This document shows, in pieces, positions 16,642-25,049 of a stretch of DNA of 64,000 nt. Position 1 is the first letter of the stretch, and the number at the start of each line of letters is the position of its first letter. Position numbers and translations under genes: made by a program. The stretch comes from Sphingomonadales bacterium (lineage in GTDB: Bacteria > Pseudomonadota > Alphaproteobacteria > Sphingomonadales > Sphingomonadaceae). Below the pieces are notes generated by a model. The model was given only the letters and a program-made list of their open reading frames with translations, made no database searches and was not told the DNA's origin. The stretch covers positions 186,001 to 250,000 of the forward strand of contig JAIXWO010000022.1 of the NCBI GenBank assembly GCA_027491235.1, in the 5' to 3' direction.

Positions 16642-16675
16642 CACCGGCTGTATTGTGAATGCAATACAGCCGGTG
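16642..16675 (-). promoter_or_regulatory. perfect 14-base inverted repeat
   Basis: CACCGGCTGTATTG (16642-16655) and CAATACAGCCGGTG (16662-16675) are perfect inverted copies around TGAATG. The element lies between the stop of the SDR gene and the start of the membrane-protein gene, both leftward. It may be an operator covering the membrane-protein promoter (TATT-rich flank) or the SDR terminator, though no T-run follows in that direction. Confidence 0.6.
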
Positions 16676-16694
16676 CTTGGAGCCCGATTGGGTC

Positions 16695-17594
16695 TTAGTT
16701 GCCCTGAAGGCGCTGGATGGCAGCCATGGATTGTTCAGCGCCCGACTGTGGCACAGTTTCACCCGTACGGTCGATGATTTCAGCCCAGCGCGCCGCAACC
16801 GCTTCCGGCGTGCGTTCGCCAGCGGGAAGGGCAACACCGCGCGTCATCGTGACGTTGGCGGCGTGGACAAAGCCACCGCCCGCACCGATGATGGTGTTGG
16901 TCGGCGCGTCTTCAGACACGAGGAAGAGGGCGGCGGGAACAACATTGACCGGATCAAACGCCTTAAAGGCTTCTTCCGGCATGATGTCTTCGGTCATGCG
17001 CGTACCGGCCAACGGGGCGAGCGAGTTGACCTTGATGTTGTTCTTCGCACCTTCAAGGTAGAGTGACTTGGTGAAGCCGGCGAGGCCGAGCTTGGCCGCA
17101 CCATAGTTGGTCTGGCCGAAGTTGCCGTAAAGACCCGTCGACGATGCGGTCATCAGGATGCGGCCATAATTCTGTTCGCGCATCGTTTCCCACACGGCCT
17201 TGGTTGCATAGGCAGACCCCAGCAGATGGACCTTCACGACCAGATCAAAGTCGGCCATTTCCATCTTGGTGAAGCTCTTGTCCCTCAGGATACCGGCATT
17301 GTTGATGAGGATGTGGACGCCGCCCCAGGCTTCCTTGGCCTTGGCGACCATTTCCTGCATCTGATCAAATTCCGTCACGCTGCCGCCGTTCGACATGGCG
17401 TCACCACCGGCGGCTTTGATTTCTTCGACAACCTTGAGTGCGGCGTCCGAATGGCCTGTGCCATCGCGCGAACCGCCCAGATCGTTGACGACAACCTTTG
17501 CCCCGCGACGGGCGAGCTCAAGCGCATACTCACGGCCAAGTCCGCCACCGGCACCGGTGACGATGGCAACTTTGCCGGAAAAATCGATGGTCAT
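16695..17594 (-). CDS. SDR family dehydrogenase, 3-hydroxyacyl-CoA type
   Basis: The 299-residue short-chain dehydrogenase has the NAD-binding motif TGAGGGLGREYAL near residues 14-26, NNAG near 97-100, and the catalytic Ser and YGAAK with the active tyrosine near 164. The sequence VVNDLGGSRDGTGHSDAAL resembles the dehydrogenase part of peroxisomal multifunctional enzyme type 2, which oxidises (R)-3-hydroxyacyl-CoA in fatty-acid or sterol side-chain breakdown. Substrate is inferred from that likeness. AAGGAG eight bases before ATG 17594 is a strong ribosome-binding site. No other beta-oxidation gene is adjacent. Confidence 0.88.
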   Translation of the reverse strand: MTIDFSGKVAIVTGAGGGLGREYALELARRGAKVVVNDLGGSRDGTGHSDAALKVVEEIKAAGGDAMSNGGSVTEFDQMQEMVAKAKEAWGGVHILINNAGILRDKSFTKMEMADFDLVVKVHLLGSAYATKAVWETMREQNYGRILMTASSTGLYGNFGQTNYGAAKLGLAGFTKSLYLEGAKNNIKVNSLAPLAGTRMTEDIMPEEAFKAFDPVNVVPAALFLVSEDAPTNTIIGAGGGFVHAANVTMTRGVALPAGERTPEAVAARWAEIIDRTGETVPQSGAEQSMAAIQRLQGN

Positions 17595-17788
17595 TTCCCT
17601 GCTCCTTAAAAGAAAGATGGCCGCTGCTTAGCGCGCGCTGCGGTCTTGGCAAGCGGCTGATGGCCGACGCTACGGCAGGCATATGACGAACATGGGACGC
17701 AAAAGAGCGTTAACGCGTCCGCTTTAGTTGGACTTTTACCGATTCGGAGCAATAAGCTCTTCACAGTAACGCGTATCCGGGTGATCCC

Positions 17789-18184
17789 ATGACTGAGCCG
17801 AAGACCAAAGATGGACAGCCAGATCTGTCGCGCCGCCGCGCGCTGCAACTGGGCGCCATTGGTGCTGCAACGGTCGTTTCGATCCGCCCGGCCCTCGCGC
17901 AGACGGCTGGGTCCATCCTCAACTGCGAAATTCCGGTCCCCGGCCCGCAGGGTGCCGGACAAAGCATCGCGGCCGATGGAAGCCTTGTGCCCAACGGAAC
18001 GGCTGGGTCGTTTCCGGGCTCCTATCGTCCGTTCAAGGGTGAAGATGTGAAGCGGGCGCTGCGCGGCGGCACATTGCCGGGCACGAGCTATGATCAGTCG
18101 CAGGCCTATGTGAAGTATATTCGCCGTCTGCAGCAGGGGCAGAGCGGGTTTACCTGCTACGCTTCGCTCCAGATGCCGCGCTGA
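17789..18184 (+). CDS. small Tat-exported protein, candidate target of the downstream kinase cassette
   Basis: The 131-residue precursor has a twin-arginine signal: SRRRALQLGA at residues 14-23, a hydrophobic stretch, and a cleavage site after ALA near residue 37. The mature part is about 94 residues, Gly/Pro/Ser-rich, with two cysteines (46 and 123) and a conserved-looking C-terminus GFTCYASLQMPR. I do not recognise a family and see no enzyme motif. Only three bases separate its stop from the PqqD-like gene, and the next two genes overlap in turn, so all four are one operon. By position it is the best candidate for the protein that the kinase and nucleotidyltransferase act on, which is inference. 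Confidence 0.8.
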   Translation: MTEPKTKDGQPDLSRRRALQLGAIGAATVVSIRPALAQTAGSILNCEIPVPGPQGAGQSIAADGSLVPNGTAGSFPGSYRPFKGEDVKRALRGGTLPGTSYDQSQAYVKYIRRLQQGQSGFTCYASLQMPR

Positions 18185-18187
18185 GGC

Positions 18188-18454
18188 GTGACGCTGCTTT
18201 TCTCGGCCGATCCGGCTGACGGGTTCAAGATTGTTCCACTTGATGGCCTGACGGCGCTTTACCACCGCCGGTCTGGCATGACGCATGTTCTGGCGGAACC
18301 CGCCCCTGAAATCATCCGCGCCTTGGCCGGACAGCAGCTGGATGTGGAAGAGTTGGCTTCAGCACTTGGGGTCGTTTGTTCCCCCGACAATGCATCGGCA
18401 CTTGCGGCACGCCTTGACGAGCTTTGCGAAGCGGGGTTGGTATCGCGCGCATGA
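18188..18454 (+). CDS. PqqD-like peptide-chaperone protein (HPr-rel-A type)
   Basis: The 88-residue protein has the winged-helix layout of PqqD and RiPP-recognition domains: a strand pair (FKIVPLDGLTALYHRRSGMTHVL), a central helix (EIIRALAGQQLDVEELASAL) and a final helix with LDELCEAGLVSRA. Such proteins bind a leader or precursor peptide and present it to a modifying enzyme. It begins with GTG 18188 and its stop overlaps the kinase start in ATGA. The match is to the branch I recall from NCBI families as the HPr-rel-A system PqqD protein; the system's chemistry has not been described to my knowledge. Confidence 0.82.
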   Translation: MTLLFSADPADGFKIVPLDGLTALYHRRSGMTHVLAEPAPEIIRALAGQQLDVEELASALGVVCSPDNASALAARLDELCEAGLVSRA

Positions 18455-19314
18455 TGCGCGCCTTTTCGGTTCAGGTTGGCCCTTTCGGGTTTCGTGTGGG
18501 GTCTGCCTGGTCCGGGCCGATCCGCGCGCTGGATTGGCTTTACGCTGAATATCCCAAGCCGGTGGACGGCATCCCAGATTTCACGGTTCGCCTTGAACCG
18601 GTCAGCACGCTGCGCCGCTGGGTTCGGCCCTCCGTCGCCATCCGGGGTGATTTCATGCTGCCTGATGCCGTGCCAACGTCGCTTGCCCATGGTTTGCTTG
18701 CCGCCGAGATGGCGATGAACCTGCAGGTCGCGATGGGGGAACGGCGCTTTCTGCTGCTCCACGCCTCCAGCGTGGAACGCGATGGCAGGGTGCTGCTGAT
18801 GACAGGTGAGTCCGGCTCCGGTAAATCCACCCTCTCCGCACTGCTTGGTGAGAAGGGCTGGCGGTTCATGGGGGACGAGTTCGCGCTGATCGAGCCGGAG
18901 ACGGGCTTGGCCTTTCCTTTCCCGCGTCCCGTCAGCCTGAAGAATGCGGCCGTGGCGGAAATGCTGCGCCATGTGGCGGCGGACAGGCTTGGCCCCGAAA
19001 TGCTCGGCACGCCCAAGGGCGATATCCGGCATCTGAAGCCGCCTGTCGAGGCGATCCGGCGTATGGGGGAGAGCGGCAAGCCGGCCTTGCTGTTGTTCCC
19101 GCGCTTTGGCCTGTCGCGCGACGTTCGTCCCGTGCCGCCCAGCGAAGTTTTTGTGCGGCTCACCCAAGCGTCCACCAACTACACCATGCTCGGCGAACGT
19201 GGCTTTGAGGCGCTAACCAATCTTGTGCAGGGCATCCCCGCCTGCGCGATCGATTATCCCGACACAGAAACCGCGTTGGCGCTGGTCGATGAACTTTGGT
19301 CCGGGCTGGCATGA
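18451..19314 (+). CDS. HprK-related kinase A
   Basis: The 287-residue protein resembles the catalytic domain of HPr kinase/phosphorylase, which phosphorylates serine in HPr. The P-loop is seen as TGESGSGKSTLSALLG near residues 118-133, and the region LLLHASSVERDGRVLLM just before it and GDEFALIEP after it fit the family fold. It lacks the N-terminal domain of true HprK, and no HPr gene is in the window. The start at ATG 18451 overlaps the PqqD-like stop, and its own stop overlaps the nucleotidyltransferase start, both ATGA. Related kinases in lasso-peptide clusters phosphorylate a C-terminal serine of the precursor; the target here is unknown. Confidence 0.85.
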   Translation: MMRAFSVQVGPFGFRVGSAWSGPIRALDWLYAEYPKPVDGIPDFTVRLEPVSTLRRWVRPSVAIRGDFMLPDAVPTSLAHGLLAAEMAMNLQVAMGERRFLLLHASSVERDGRVLLMTGESGSGKSTLSALLGEKGWRFMGDEFALIEPETGLAFPFPRPVSLKNAAVAEMLRHVAADRLGPEMLGTPKGDIRHLKPPVEAIRRMGESGKPALLLFPRFGLSRDVRPVPPSEVFVRLTQASTNYTMLGERGFEALTNLVQGIPACAIDYPDTETALALVDELWSGLA

Positions 19315-20339
19315 ACGACGCACGCATCCTTGCCTGGGTCTTGGCGGATCCGTCCCGCGCGGCGCAGTTGCGCCCGCATCAGTGGACGGCGATGCTGACC
19401 ATCGCGCAGGCCGAGCGGCTCTTGGGAACGCTCGCGCATCGCTTGGCGGGATTGGACGTGCCGGAGACGGCGGCGCGCGTGCTCGACCGGGCCCGACGTG
19501 CAGCGGAAACGGATCGGCGTCAGGCACTGTGGGAGGCGGAGATGGCGCGTCAGGCGCTGGCGCCCCTTGGGCTGCCGGTGCTCCTGTTGAAAGGCACTGC
19601 CTACCTCGCGGCGGGCATGGATGCAGGCCGTGGGCGTCTCGTCGGGGATCTTGATATTCTCGTGCCGCGCGAGCGCATGGACGACGCCGAAGCGGCGCTG
19701 CTTGCGGCCGGTTGGGAATGGGTGAAGCAGGACGATTATGACGACGCCTATTACCGCGACCATATGCATGAGCTGCCGCCGCTGATCCACAAAGCGCGGG
19801 ACCGGATGATCGATGTGCACCACACCATCCTGCCGCTCACCGCCCGCGCCCGGCCGAATGCGGCAGCGCTGATCGCGGATGCGGTGGATCTGGGCAATGG
19901 CCTGTCCACGCTCTGCCCGGAAGACATGGTGATCCATGCCGTGCTGCACCTGTTTGCCGATGGGGATTTATCCGGCGGCCTGCGCAACCTTTGGGACATC
20001 GACCGGATGTTGCGCGAATTTGCGGAACGCGACGGCTTTTGGGATCGGCTCCTGGCGCGGTCCCGCCATCACAAAGTCACCGTTTATGTCTCGCGGGCGC
20101 TGCGGCTTGCGCACCACATCTTTGAAACGCCGGTGGATCGCTATCTCGCCTGGCAGGGGCGGCGGGGCGATTTGTTCTATACAGGGCGGCTCTTGGCCCG
20201 GAATGGCTGGGGGCAGGACACGGCCAAGCTCCTGCGCTTTGCCTTTTACCTCCGATCTCACTGGATCCGGATGCCGCCACTGATGCTCGCCCGCCACTTG
20301 TTCACCAAATGGCGCAAGGGGCATCAGCCGATCCGTTGA
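19311..20339 (+). CDS. nucleotidyltransferase family protein of the HPr-rel-A cassette
   Basis: The 342-residue protein belongs to the nucleotidyltransferase_5-type family: the pattern PVLLLKGTAYLAAG followed by GRLVGDLDILVPRE near residues 110-126 gives the G-x-L-x-D-x-D catalytic carboxylates, and DVHHTI and PEDMVIHAVLHLF follow. Such enzymes transfer a nucleotide or phosphate to an acceptor; members in lasso-peptide clusters act after or with HprK-like kinases. The start at ATG 19311 overlaps the kinase stop by four bases. The last 16 bases overlap the converging gph gene. Chemistry and acceptor in this operon are inferred. Confidence 0.8.
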   Translation: MNDARILAWVLADPSRAAQLRPHQWTAMLTIAQAERLLGTLAHRLAGLDVPETAARVLDRARRAAETDRRQALWEAEMARQALAPLGLPVLLLKGTAYLAAGMDAGRGRLVGDLDILVPRERMDDAEAALLAAGWEWVKQDDYDDAYYRDHMHELPPLIHKARDRMIDVHHTILPLTARARPNAAALIADAVDLGNGLSTLCPEDMVIHAVLHLFADGDLSGGLRNLWDIDRMLREFAERDGFWDRLLARSRHHKVTVYVSRALRLAHHIFETPVDRYLAWQGRRGDLFYTGRLLARNGWGQDTAKLLRFAFYLRSHWIRMPPLMLARHLFTKWRKGHQPIR

Positions 20340-20995
20340 AGCGTGGGGATCAGATCGTCATAATGGTCGATGATGGCGGTGGCGCCGAGCTCTTCAACCG
20401 GCTGGTGCAGAAACCCAAAGCTGACAGCGATGCTGGGGATGCCGGCTGCCGTTGCGGCGCTGGTATCGTGGATGGAGTCTCCGACGAATACCGCGGAGCC
20501 GCCGCCGCAGCGCGCCATCATTTCAACAATCGGGTCCGCCATGGGCTTGCCGCGGCCCGGCCCCATCGTGTCGCCGCCGATGACCGTCGCAAAGCGGTCA
20601 AGCATTCCAACATTGCGGAGCAGTTTGACGGCGAGGTTTTCAAACTTGTTGGTAACGACGGCTAATGTCGTGCCGGTCCCTGCCAGTTGATCCAGCGCGT
20701 CAATAAGCCCCGGAAAAGGCGGACAGTTGTGGCCTAGATTGGCTTCATAATGATCAATCAGAACGGGCATCAGGCGGCGGACTTCATCGCGGTCTACGTC
20801 GCCCTGCTGCGCCAATGCCATTTCCAGCATGTGCCGCGCGCCCATGCCGACAAGGTGTTTGACTGAGCCTGTAATCTCCGGTCGCCCGCCAAAGCTGAGC
20901 GCATGATTGAGCGACTCCGCCAGCTCAAAACTGGAATCGAGCAAGGTGCCGTCCAGATCAAAGCCGACGATGTTGAACGGAATTTTCCCTGTCAT
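20324..20995 (-). CDS. gph: phosphoglycolate phosphatase (HAD family)
   Basis: The 223-residue HAD hydrolase has the nucleophile motif FDLDGTLLDSS near residues 10-20, the VVTNK motif near 119, the Lys of motif III (GRGKPMADP) and the acidic pair in FVGDSIHDTSAA near 177. Family members dephosphorylate 2-phosphoglycolate formed when DNA 3'-phosphoglycolate ends are repaired. I start at ATG 20995 (MTGKIPFNIVGF); the open stretch upstream overlaps glmU and is not family-like. It is divergent from glmU with only 58 bases between the starts and overlaps the nucleotidyltransferase gene tail to tail. Confidence 0.9.
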   Translation of the reverse strand: MTGKIPFNIVGFDLDGTLLDSSFELAESLNHALSFGGRPEITGSVKHLVGMGARHMLEMALAQQGDVDRDEVRRLMPVLIDHYEANLGHNCPPFPGLIDALDQLAGTGTTLAVVTNKFENLAVKLLRNVGMLDRFATVIGGDTMGPGRGKPMADPIVEMMARCGGGSAVFVGDSIHDTSAATAAGIPSIAVSFGFLHQPVEELGATAIIDHYDDLIPTLQRIG

Positions 20996-21053
20996 CAGGT
21001 TCTCTTGGCGTCCTGCTATGGAAACGGCAAGAATTTGGTGGCAAGTGCCGGTT

Positions 21054-22409
21054 ATGACAGACGTAGCCGCCATCATCCTTGCTGCGGGCAAGGGCACCCG
21101 CATGAAATCTGACCTGCACAAGGTGCTCCACCCGATTGCCGGGCGGCCGATGCTGATGCATCTACTTGCCTCGGTTGATGCGTTGCGGCCCGCCAAGAAG
21201 GTGGTCGTCGTGGGGTCCGGCAAGGAACAGCTGGAAGCCGCGCTCAAGGGCACAGCGGACTTGGCGGTGCAGGAGCCGCAACTGGGCACCGGTCACGCCG
21301 TCCAGCAGGCGGAAAGCGCCCTCGCAAATTTCACAGGCGACGTGCTCATCCTCTATGGCGACGTGCCATTCGTGCCGACCGCCACGATGCAGGCGATGAT
21401 CGACCGACTCCATGGCGACGATGCCCCTGCGGTCGTCGTGCTCGCCTTCGAGCCCGAAGACCCTACCGGCTATGGCCGCGTGATCGTCGAGGGCGCCAAA
21501 GGGCAAGAACGCATCGTAAAGATGGTCGAACAGAAGGACGCGACTGAGGCGGAGAAGGCCGTCAAACTGTCCAATTCCGGTTTGATGGCGGTCAAAGCGG
21601 CGGACCTGTTCGCGCTGCTCGCGCGCGTCACCGACGACAACACGCAGAAGGAATTTTACCTCACTGATATTGTCAACATCGCCAATGCCGATGGCCGCGC
21701 CTGCGTCGCAGTCACGACTGACCCGTTCGATGTCGCTGGCATCAACAGCCGCGCGCAACTCGGGGAAATGGAAGGCGAATGGCAGAAGCGTCGCCGCATG
21801 AAGGCAATGGACGATGGCGTCTCGCTCATTGCGCCGGAAACCGTCTGGTTCGCGTATGACACCGTCATTGGTCGTGACGTGACGATTGAGCCCAACGTCT
21901 TCTTCGGCCCCGGCGTGACGATTGCGGACAATGTGGTGATCCACGCTTTCTCTCACATTGAAGGTGCGACCATTGCGAGCGGCGCCGAAGTCGGCCCCTA
22001 CGCGCGGCTGCGGCCCGGCGCGGTGCTGGAAGAGAAGTCGAAGATCGGCAATTTCGTTGAGATGAAGAAAGCGCGGCTCGGCAAAGGCGCGAAGGCCAAC
22101 CATCTGAGCTATCTGGGCGATGCGGAGATTGGCGCGGGTGCGAACATCGGCGCAGGCACGATCACCTGCAACTATGACGGCTTCTTCAAGTACAAGACGG
22201 TGATCGGCGAGGGGGCGTTTATCGGTTCCAATTCCGCCCTCGTCGCCCCGGTGTCGATCGGCGCTGGCGCGATTGTCGGCGCAGGCAGCACGGTAACGGC
22301 GGATGTATCTGCAGACGCCCTCGCGCTGATCCGGCCCGAGCAGAAGGAAAAGGCCGGCTGGGCCAAGCGCTTCCGGGAGGCGATGACGGCGAAGAAGGCG
22401 GGGAAGTAA
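21054..22409 (+). CDS. glmU: bifunctional UDP-N-acetylglucosamine pyrophosphorylase / glucosamine-1-phosphate N-acetyltransferase
   Basis: GlmU makes UDP-GlcNAc for peptidoglycan and lipopolysaccharide. The 451-residue protein starts MTDVAAIILAAGKGTRMKSD with the nucleotide-binding loop at residues 8-17, continues through the uridylyltransferase domain (GTGHAVQQAE, LYGDVPF), and ends in the hexapeptide beta-helix acetyltransferase domain (GPYARLRPGAVLEEKSKIGNF and the catalytic His region NHLSYLGDAEIG). I chose ATG 21054 because the family begins there; frames open earlier overlap gph. Its stop overlaps the next start (TAATG). glmS, which supplies the pathway, lies 3.4 kb downstream on the same strand. 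Confidence 0.97.
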   Translation: MTDVAAIILAAGKGTRMKSDLHKVLHPIAGRPMLMHLLASVDALRPAKKVVVVGSGKEQLEAALKGTADLAVQEPQLGTGHAVQQAESALANFTGDVLILYGDVPFVPTATMQAMIDRLHGDDAPAVVVLAFEPEDPTGYGRVIVEGAKGQERIVKMVEQKDATEAEKAVKLSNSGLMAVKAADLFALLARVTDDNTQKEFYLTDIVNIANADGRACVAVTTDPFDVAGINSRAQLGEMEGEWQKRRRMKAMDDGVSLIAPETVWFAYDTVIGRDVTIEPNVFFGPGVTIADNVVIHAFSHIEGATIASGAEVGPYARLRPGAVLEEKSKIGNFVEMKKARLGKGAKANHLSYLGDAEIGAGANIGAGTITCNYDGFFKYKTVIGEGAFIGSNSALVAPVSIGAGAIVGAGSTVTADVSADALALIRPEQKEKAGWAKRFREAMTAKKAGK

Positions 22410-22858
22410 TGTCGTCCGGGTGTCACGTCGCGCAGATCAACGTTGCTCGCTTTCGTCTGCCCAAGGATCATCCCACCAATGTGCCCTTTATGGCCGCGCT
22501 CGACCATGTGAACGCCATGGCCGATGCCAGTGACGGCTTCATCTGGCGGCTGGTCGGTGATGGCGGCAACGCGACCGACATTTTGGCCGAGCCGGGCAAT
22601 CCTGATTTCATCATCAACATGTCCGTCTGGCGTGATGTCGCTTCGCTCGAAGCCTTTGCCTATCGCCAGCCTGACCATCGCAAGGTCCTGTCACAGCGGG
22701 CCGACTGGTTCGATGCGATGGAGCCGGCCTTTGCTTTGTGGTGGGTGCCTGCCGGACATGTCCCGAGCGTCGAGGAAGGCCTTGCCATGCTCGTAAGGCT
22801 CAAGGCGGATGGGCCGGGAACGGAGGTCTTTACCTTCAGGTCCTACAAGGCGGGGTAA
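22409..22858 (+). CDS. DUF3291 domain protein (dimeric alpha-beta barrel)
   Basis: The 149-residue protein matches the DUF3291 family, related in fold to small monooxygenases: HVAQINVARFRLP at the start, SDGFIWRLVGD in the middle, and NMSVWRDVASLEAFAYRQPDHRKVL followed by WFDAMEPAFALWWVPAGHVP. Activity is unknown. It starts at ATG 22409, sharing one base with the glmU stop, so it is translationally coupled to glmU. Its last 16 bases overlap the converging GST-like gene. Confidence 0.82.
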   Translation: MSSGCHVAQINVARFRLPKDHPTNVPFMAALDHVNAMADASDGFIWRLVGDGGNATDILAEPGNPDFIINMSVWRDVASLEAFAYRQPDHRKVLSQRADWFDAMEPAFALWWVPAGHVPSVEEGLAMLVRLKADGPGTEVFTFRSYKAG

Positions 22859-23562
22859 AATCGGTCGCGGAAGCGATCGAGGAAGCTGACCAGATTGTCG
22901 TGGGCGGCGATCATCGCCTTCATCGGGCTTTCGAACCCGACAAAATACACATTGGCGAGCAGCGAATAGACAACGCAGTCCGTCTCCGTTGGCGCGGGGC
23001 CAAAGAACCAGTCCTGTTCGCCAAGGATGGCCGACAACGCAGTTATGTCCCGCTTTGCAATCGCGGCAATCTCCTCGGCGCTGTGACACCCCAAGCCGTG
23101 GCCCTTCAGTTGCTTGATCACGCCGCGACGTGCGACCGGAGCCATCACCGCGCGAATAGGGGCCGGGATGCCGCCAAGCACGCTGCCTTTCAGCACGGGC
23201 CAGTTGGCGGGTGTGTTCCACCGGTCATTGACCATCGCCCAGTAGAGATTTTCCTCGACCATCCGCTGAATAGCGAGTGCCTGTCCCCGCTGCGCGGGCG
23301 TCAGGCCAGCATCAGGGTCCACGCTGTATCGGTTCTTTAGATATTGGATGATGAAGGTGGAATCGCCGATCTTGCGGCCTTCATGTTCGATCCAGGGTGC
23401 CTTGCCCTTTGGCCCGCCAAAGGGCGTGGTGGCGGTAATCGCTTCGTGCGGAATGTCCGCCAGCCGCAAGAACGCATCCAGCTTCAGACAGAAAGGGCTG
23501 ACTGAGACAAGGCCCCAGCCGCCGGGCAAATGATAGGCTTTGACGTGCACAATGAAAGCCAT
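22843..23562 (-). CDS. metaxin/FAXC-like glutathione S-transferase family protein
   Basis: The 239-residue protein has a thioredoxin-like N-terminal domain (VSPFCLKLDAFLRLADIPHE) and the motif GKAPWIEHEGRKIGDSTFIIQYL, which is characteristic of the failed-axon-connections and metaxin-like branch of the GST superfamily. The C-terminal helical domain contains TETDCVVYSLLANV. The SPFC segment could provide a catalytic Ser or Cys, but the reaction is unknown. The start ATG 23562 has no strong ribosome-binding site. It is divergent from the peroxidase lipoprotein gene and overlaps the DUF3291 gene tail to tail. Confidence 0.82.
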   Translation of the reverse strand: MAFIVHVKAYHLPGGWGLVSVSPFCLKLDAFLRLADIPHEAITATTPFGGPKGKAPWIEHEGRKIGDSTFIIQYLKNRYSVDPDAGLTPAQRGQALAIQRMVEENLYWAMVNDRWNTPANWPVLKGSVLGGIPAPIRAVMAPVARRGVIKQLKGHGLGCHSAEEIAAIAKRDITALSAILGEQDWFFGPAPTETDCVVYSLLANVYFVGFESPMKAMIAAHDNLVSFLDRFRDRFYPAL

Positions 23563-23735
23563 TCCAGCTTAAACAACGAGAGAGATTGGAGTGTGCTGCA
23601 GGTTCATCAGAAATGCAAAGCCAAGCTAACACAACTTGCCTCAAACCTTGCATGATCCTCCATCGGCTCATTGAAATCTATTGGTAGCGAATGTCCGCTA
23701 ACTTACTGTAAAGAAAGAAATTAGGGAGGGAGTTG

Positions 23736-24968
23736 ATGCTGATGAAAAAGGTGAGTTTGCGCAGATTGGTTAAGGCGGGCTCGGCCTGGGCCATAGGTCT
23801 GAGCTTGGGTTTAAGCCTTGCGGCATGCGGCGGTGGAAGCACGACAGCCGGCCAGTCAGTGACAAGCGCAACCACGACGACGATACCATCTCCATCGCCT
23901 CCTCCTTCCGCTGTCGCCACAGTGACGACGATCGATGTCAACGCGTTGGCTAATTATGCGGCACCAACCTTACCCGCTTATTATGACGGGTCCGTCCGGG
24001 CGCTTGACAATTTGCCAGCCGGGTCCAGCATAACTGATCGCGGGGCGACGCTTGGCCGGGTACTTTTTTACGATAAGCAGCTGAGTATTAACGGGGCTGT
24101 TTCCTGCGCTTCCTGCCACCGCCAAGCATTTGGCTTTGATGATGCTGTGCGGTTTAGCACGGGCTTTGCCGGAACGGCTTTTACGACGGCCCACGCCATG
24201 CGGTTGGGCAATATCCGTTATTGGCAGCCCGGCACGATGTTTTGGGACCGTCGTGCAGCCTCGGTTGAGGCACAGGCGAGCCAGCCGATCATCCACCCTG
24301 TTGAAATGGGTTGGGACACTGCGGCAGGCGGTATGTCCGCACTGATCAGCCGATTGCAGGGGCTGGCCTATTATCAAGAGCTGTTTACGCTCGCATTTGG
24401 CAGCGCCACCATCACCGAAGCGCGCATTCAAGATGCTTTGGCGCAGTTTGAGCGCAGCATGATTTCCTCATCGAGTCGTTGGGACACAGCCTATACTCAG
24501 GTGTTCAATGCCAATGGCCCCAATCGCAACCTGAACGTCACGCTGTCCGGTTTCACGGCGCAGGAAGATCGGGGCCGCCAACTGTTCATGACGGGGCAGG
24601 GCGGTAGCGGGGCTGGCTGCGCTGCCTGCCATGTGCCGCCGACCTTTGTCTTAGCGTCGGGCTCGCGAAGCAATGGCCTAGATGCAGGGGAAAGGACGCT
24701 GTTTAAATCTCCCTCTCTGAAAAATGTCGGCCTGTCCAAGGCATTCATGCATGATGGGCGCTTCTCGACACTAGCAGACGTGGTTGAACACTATAACAGC
24801 GGAGTTCAGGACGGGCCTGCGCTCGACAACCGCTTGCGCGGGCCGAGTGGCGCCCCCCAGAGATTGGGGCTTTCTGCGGCAGACAAGGCGGCGCTGGTTT
24901 CTTTCATGCTCACGCTGAATGACACGACTTTTGTCAATGACCCACGGTTTTCAAATCCCTTCCGTTAA
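23736..24968 (+). CDS. di-haem cytochrome c peroxidase/MauG-family lipoprotein
   Basis: The roughly 410-residue protein has a lipoprotein signal (LSLGLSLAACGGG, lipid cysteine near residue 33), a Ser/Thr/Pro-rich tether, and then a di-haem peroxidase domain with two haem-binding motifs, CASCH and CAACH. The conserved LGRVLFYDKQLS before the first motif and SLKNVGLSKAFMHDGRF near the end, with an axial Met or Tyr region, fit the family. It may reduce hydrogen peroxide or oxidise a protein at the periplasmic face of the envelope. AGGGAGGG at 23723-23730 serves either ATG 23736 or ATG 23742; the choice changes two residues. Confidence 0.9.
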   Translation: MLMKKVSLRRLVKAGSAWAIGLSLGLSLAACGGGSTTAGQSVTSATTTTIPSPSPPPSAVATVTTIDVNALANYAAPTLPAYYDGSVRALDNLPAGSSITDRGATLGRVLFYDKQLSINGAVSCASCHRQAFGFDDAVRFSTGFAGTAFTTAHAMRLGNIRYWQPGTMFWDRRAASVEAQASQPIIHPVEMGWDTAAGGMSALISRLQGLAYYQELFTLAFGSATITEARIQDALAQFERSMISSSSRWDTAYTQVFNANGPNRNLNVTLSGFTAQEDRGRQLFMTGQGGSGAGCAACHVPPTFVLASGSRSNGLDAGERTLFKSPSLKNVGLSKAFMHDGRFSTLADVVEHYNSGVQDGPALDNRLRGPSGAPQRLGLSAADKAALVSFMLTLNDTTFVNDPRFSNPFR

Positions 24969-25015
24969 GGAGTCGCAAGGCAAGTCGTGCAATGTGCGGT
25001 AGGATGACGCAGACC

Positions 25016-25049
25016 TTGACATGATATCATGATATGATATCAGTATATC
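25016..25049 (+). promoter_or_regulatory. vapBC promoter and palindromic operator
   Basis: TTGACA at 25016-25021 is a perfect -35 box; a -10-like TATCAG begins 16 bases later at 25038. The same stretch contains the palindrome ATGATATCAT (25021-25030) and the repeat TGATATCA (25035-25042), so repressor sites lie inside the promoter, as expected for antitoxin autoregulation. The predicted transcription start is at or next to the vapB ATG at 25050, so the mRNA may be leaderless. Confidence 0.7.

Noticed and set aside
17789-20339. Lasso-peptide gene cluster
   Set aside because: Kinase, PqqD-like protein and nucleotidyltransferase are lasso-like, but there is no short precursor, leader protease or asparagine-synthetase-like cyclase; the first gene is a Tat-exported protein.
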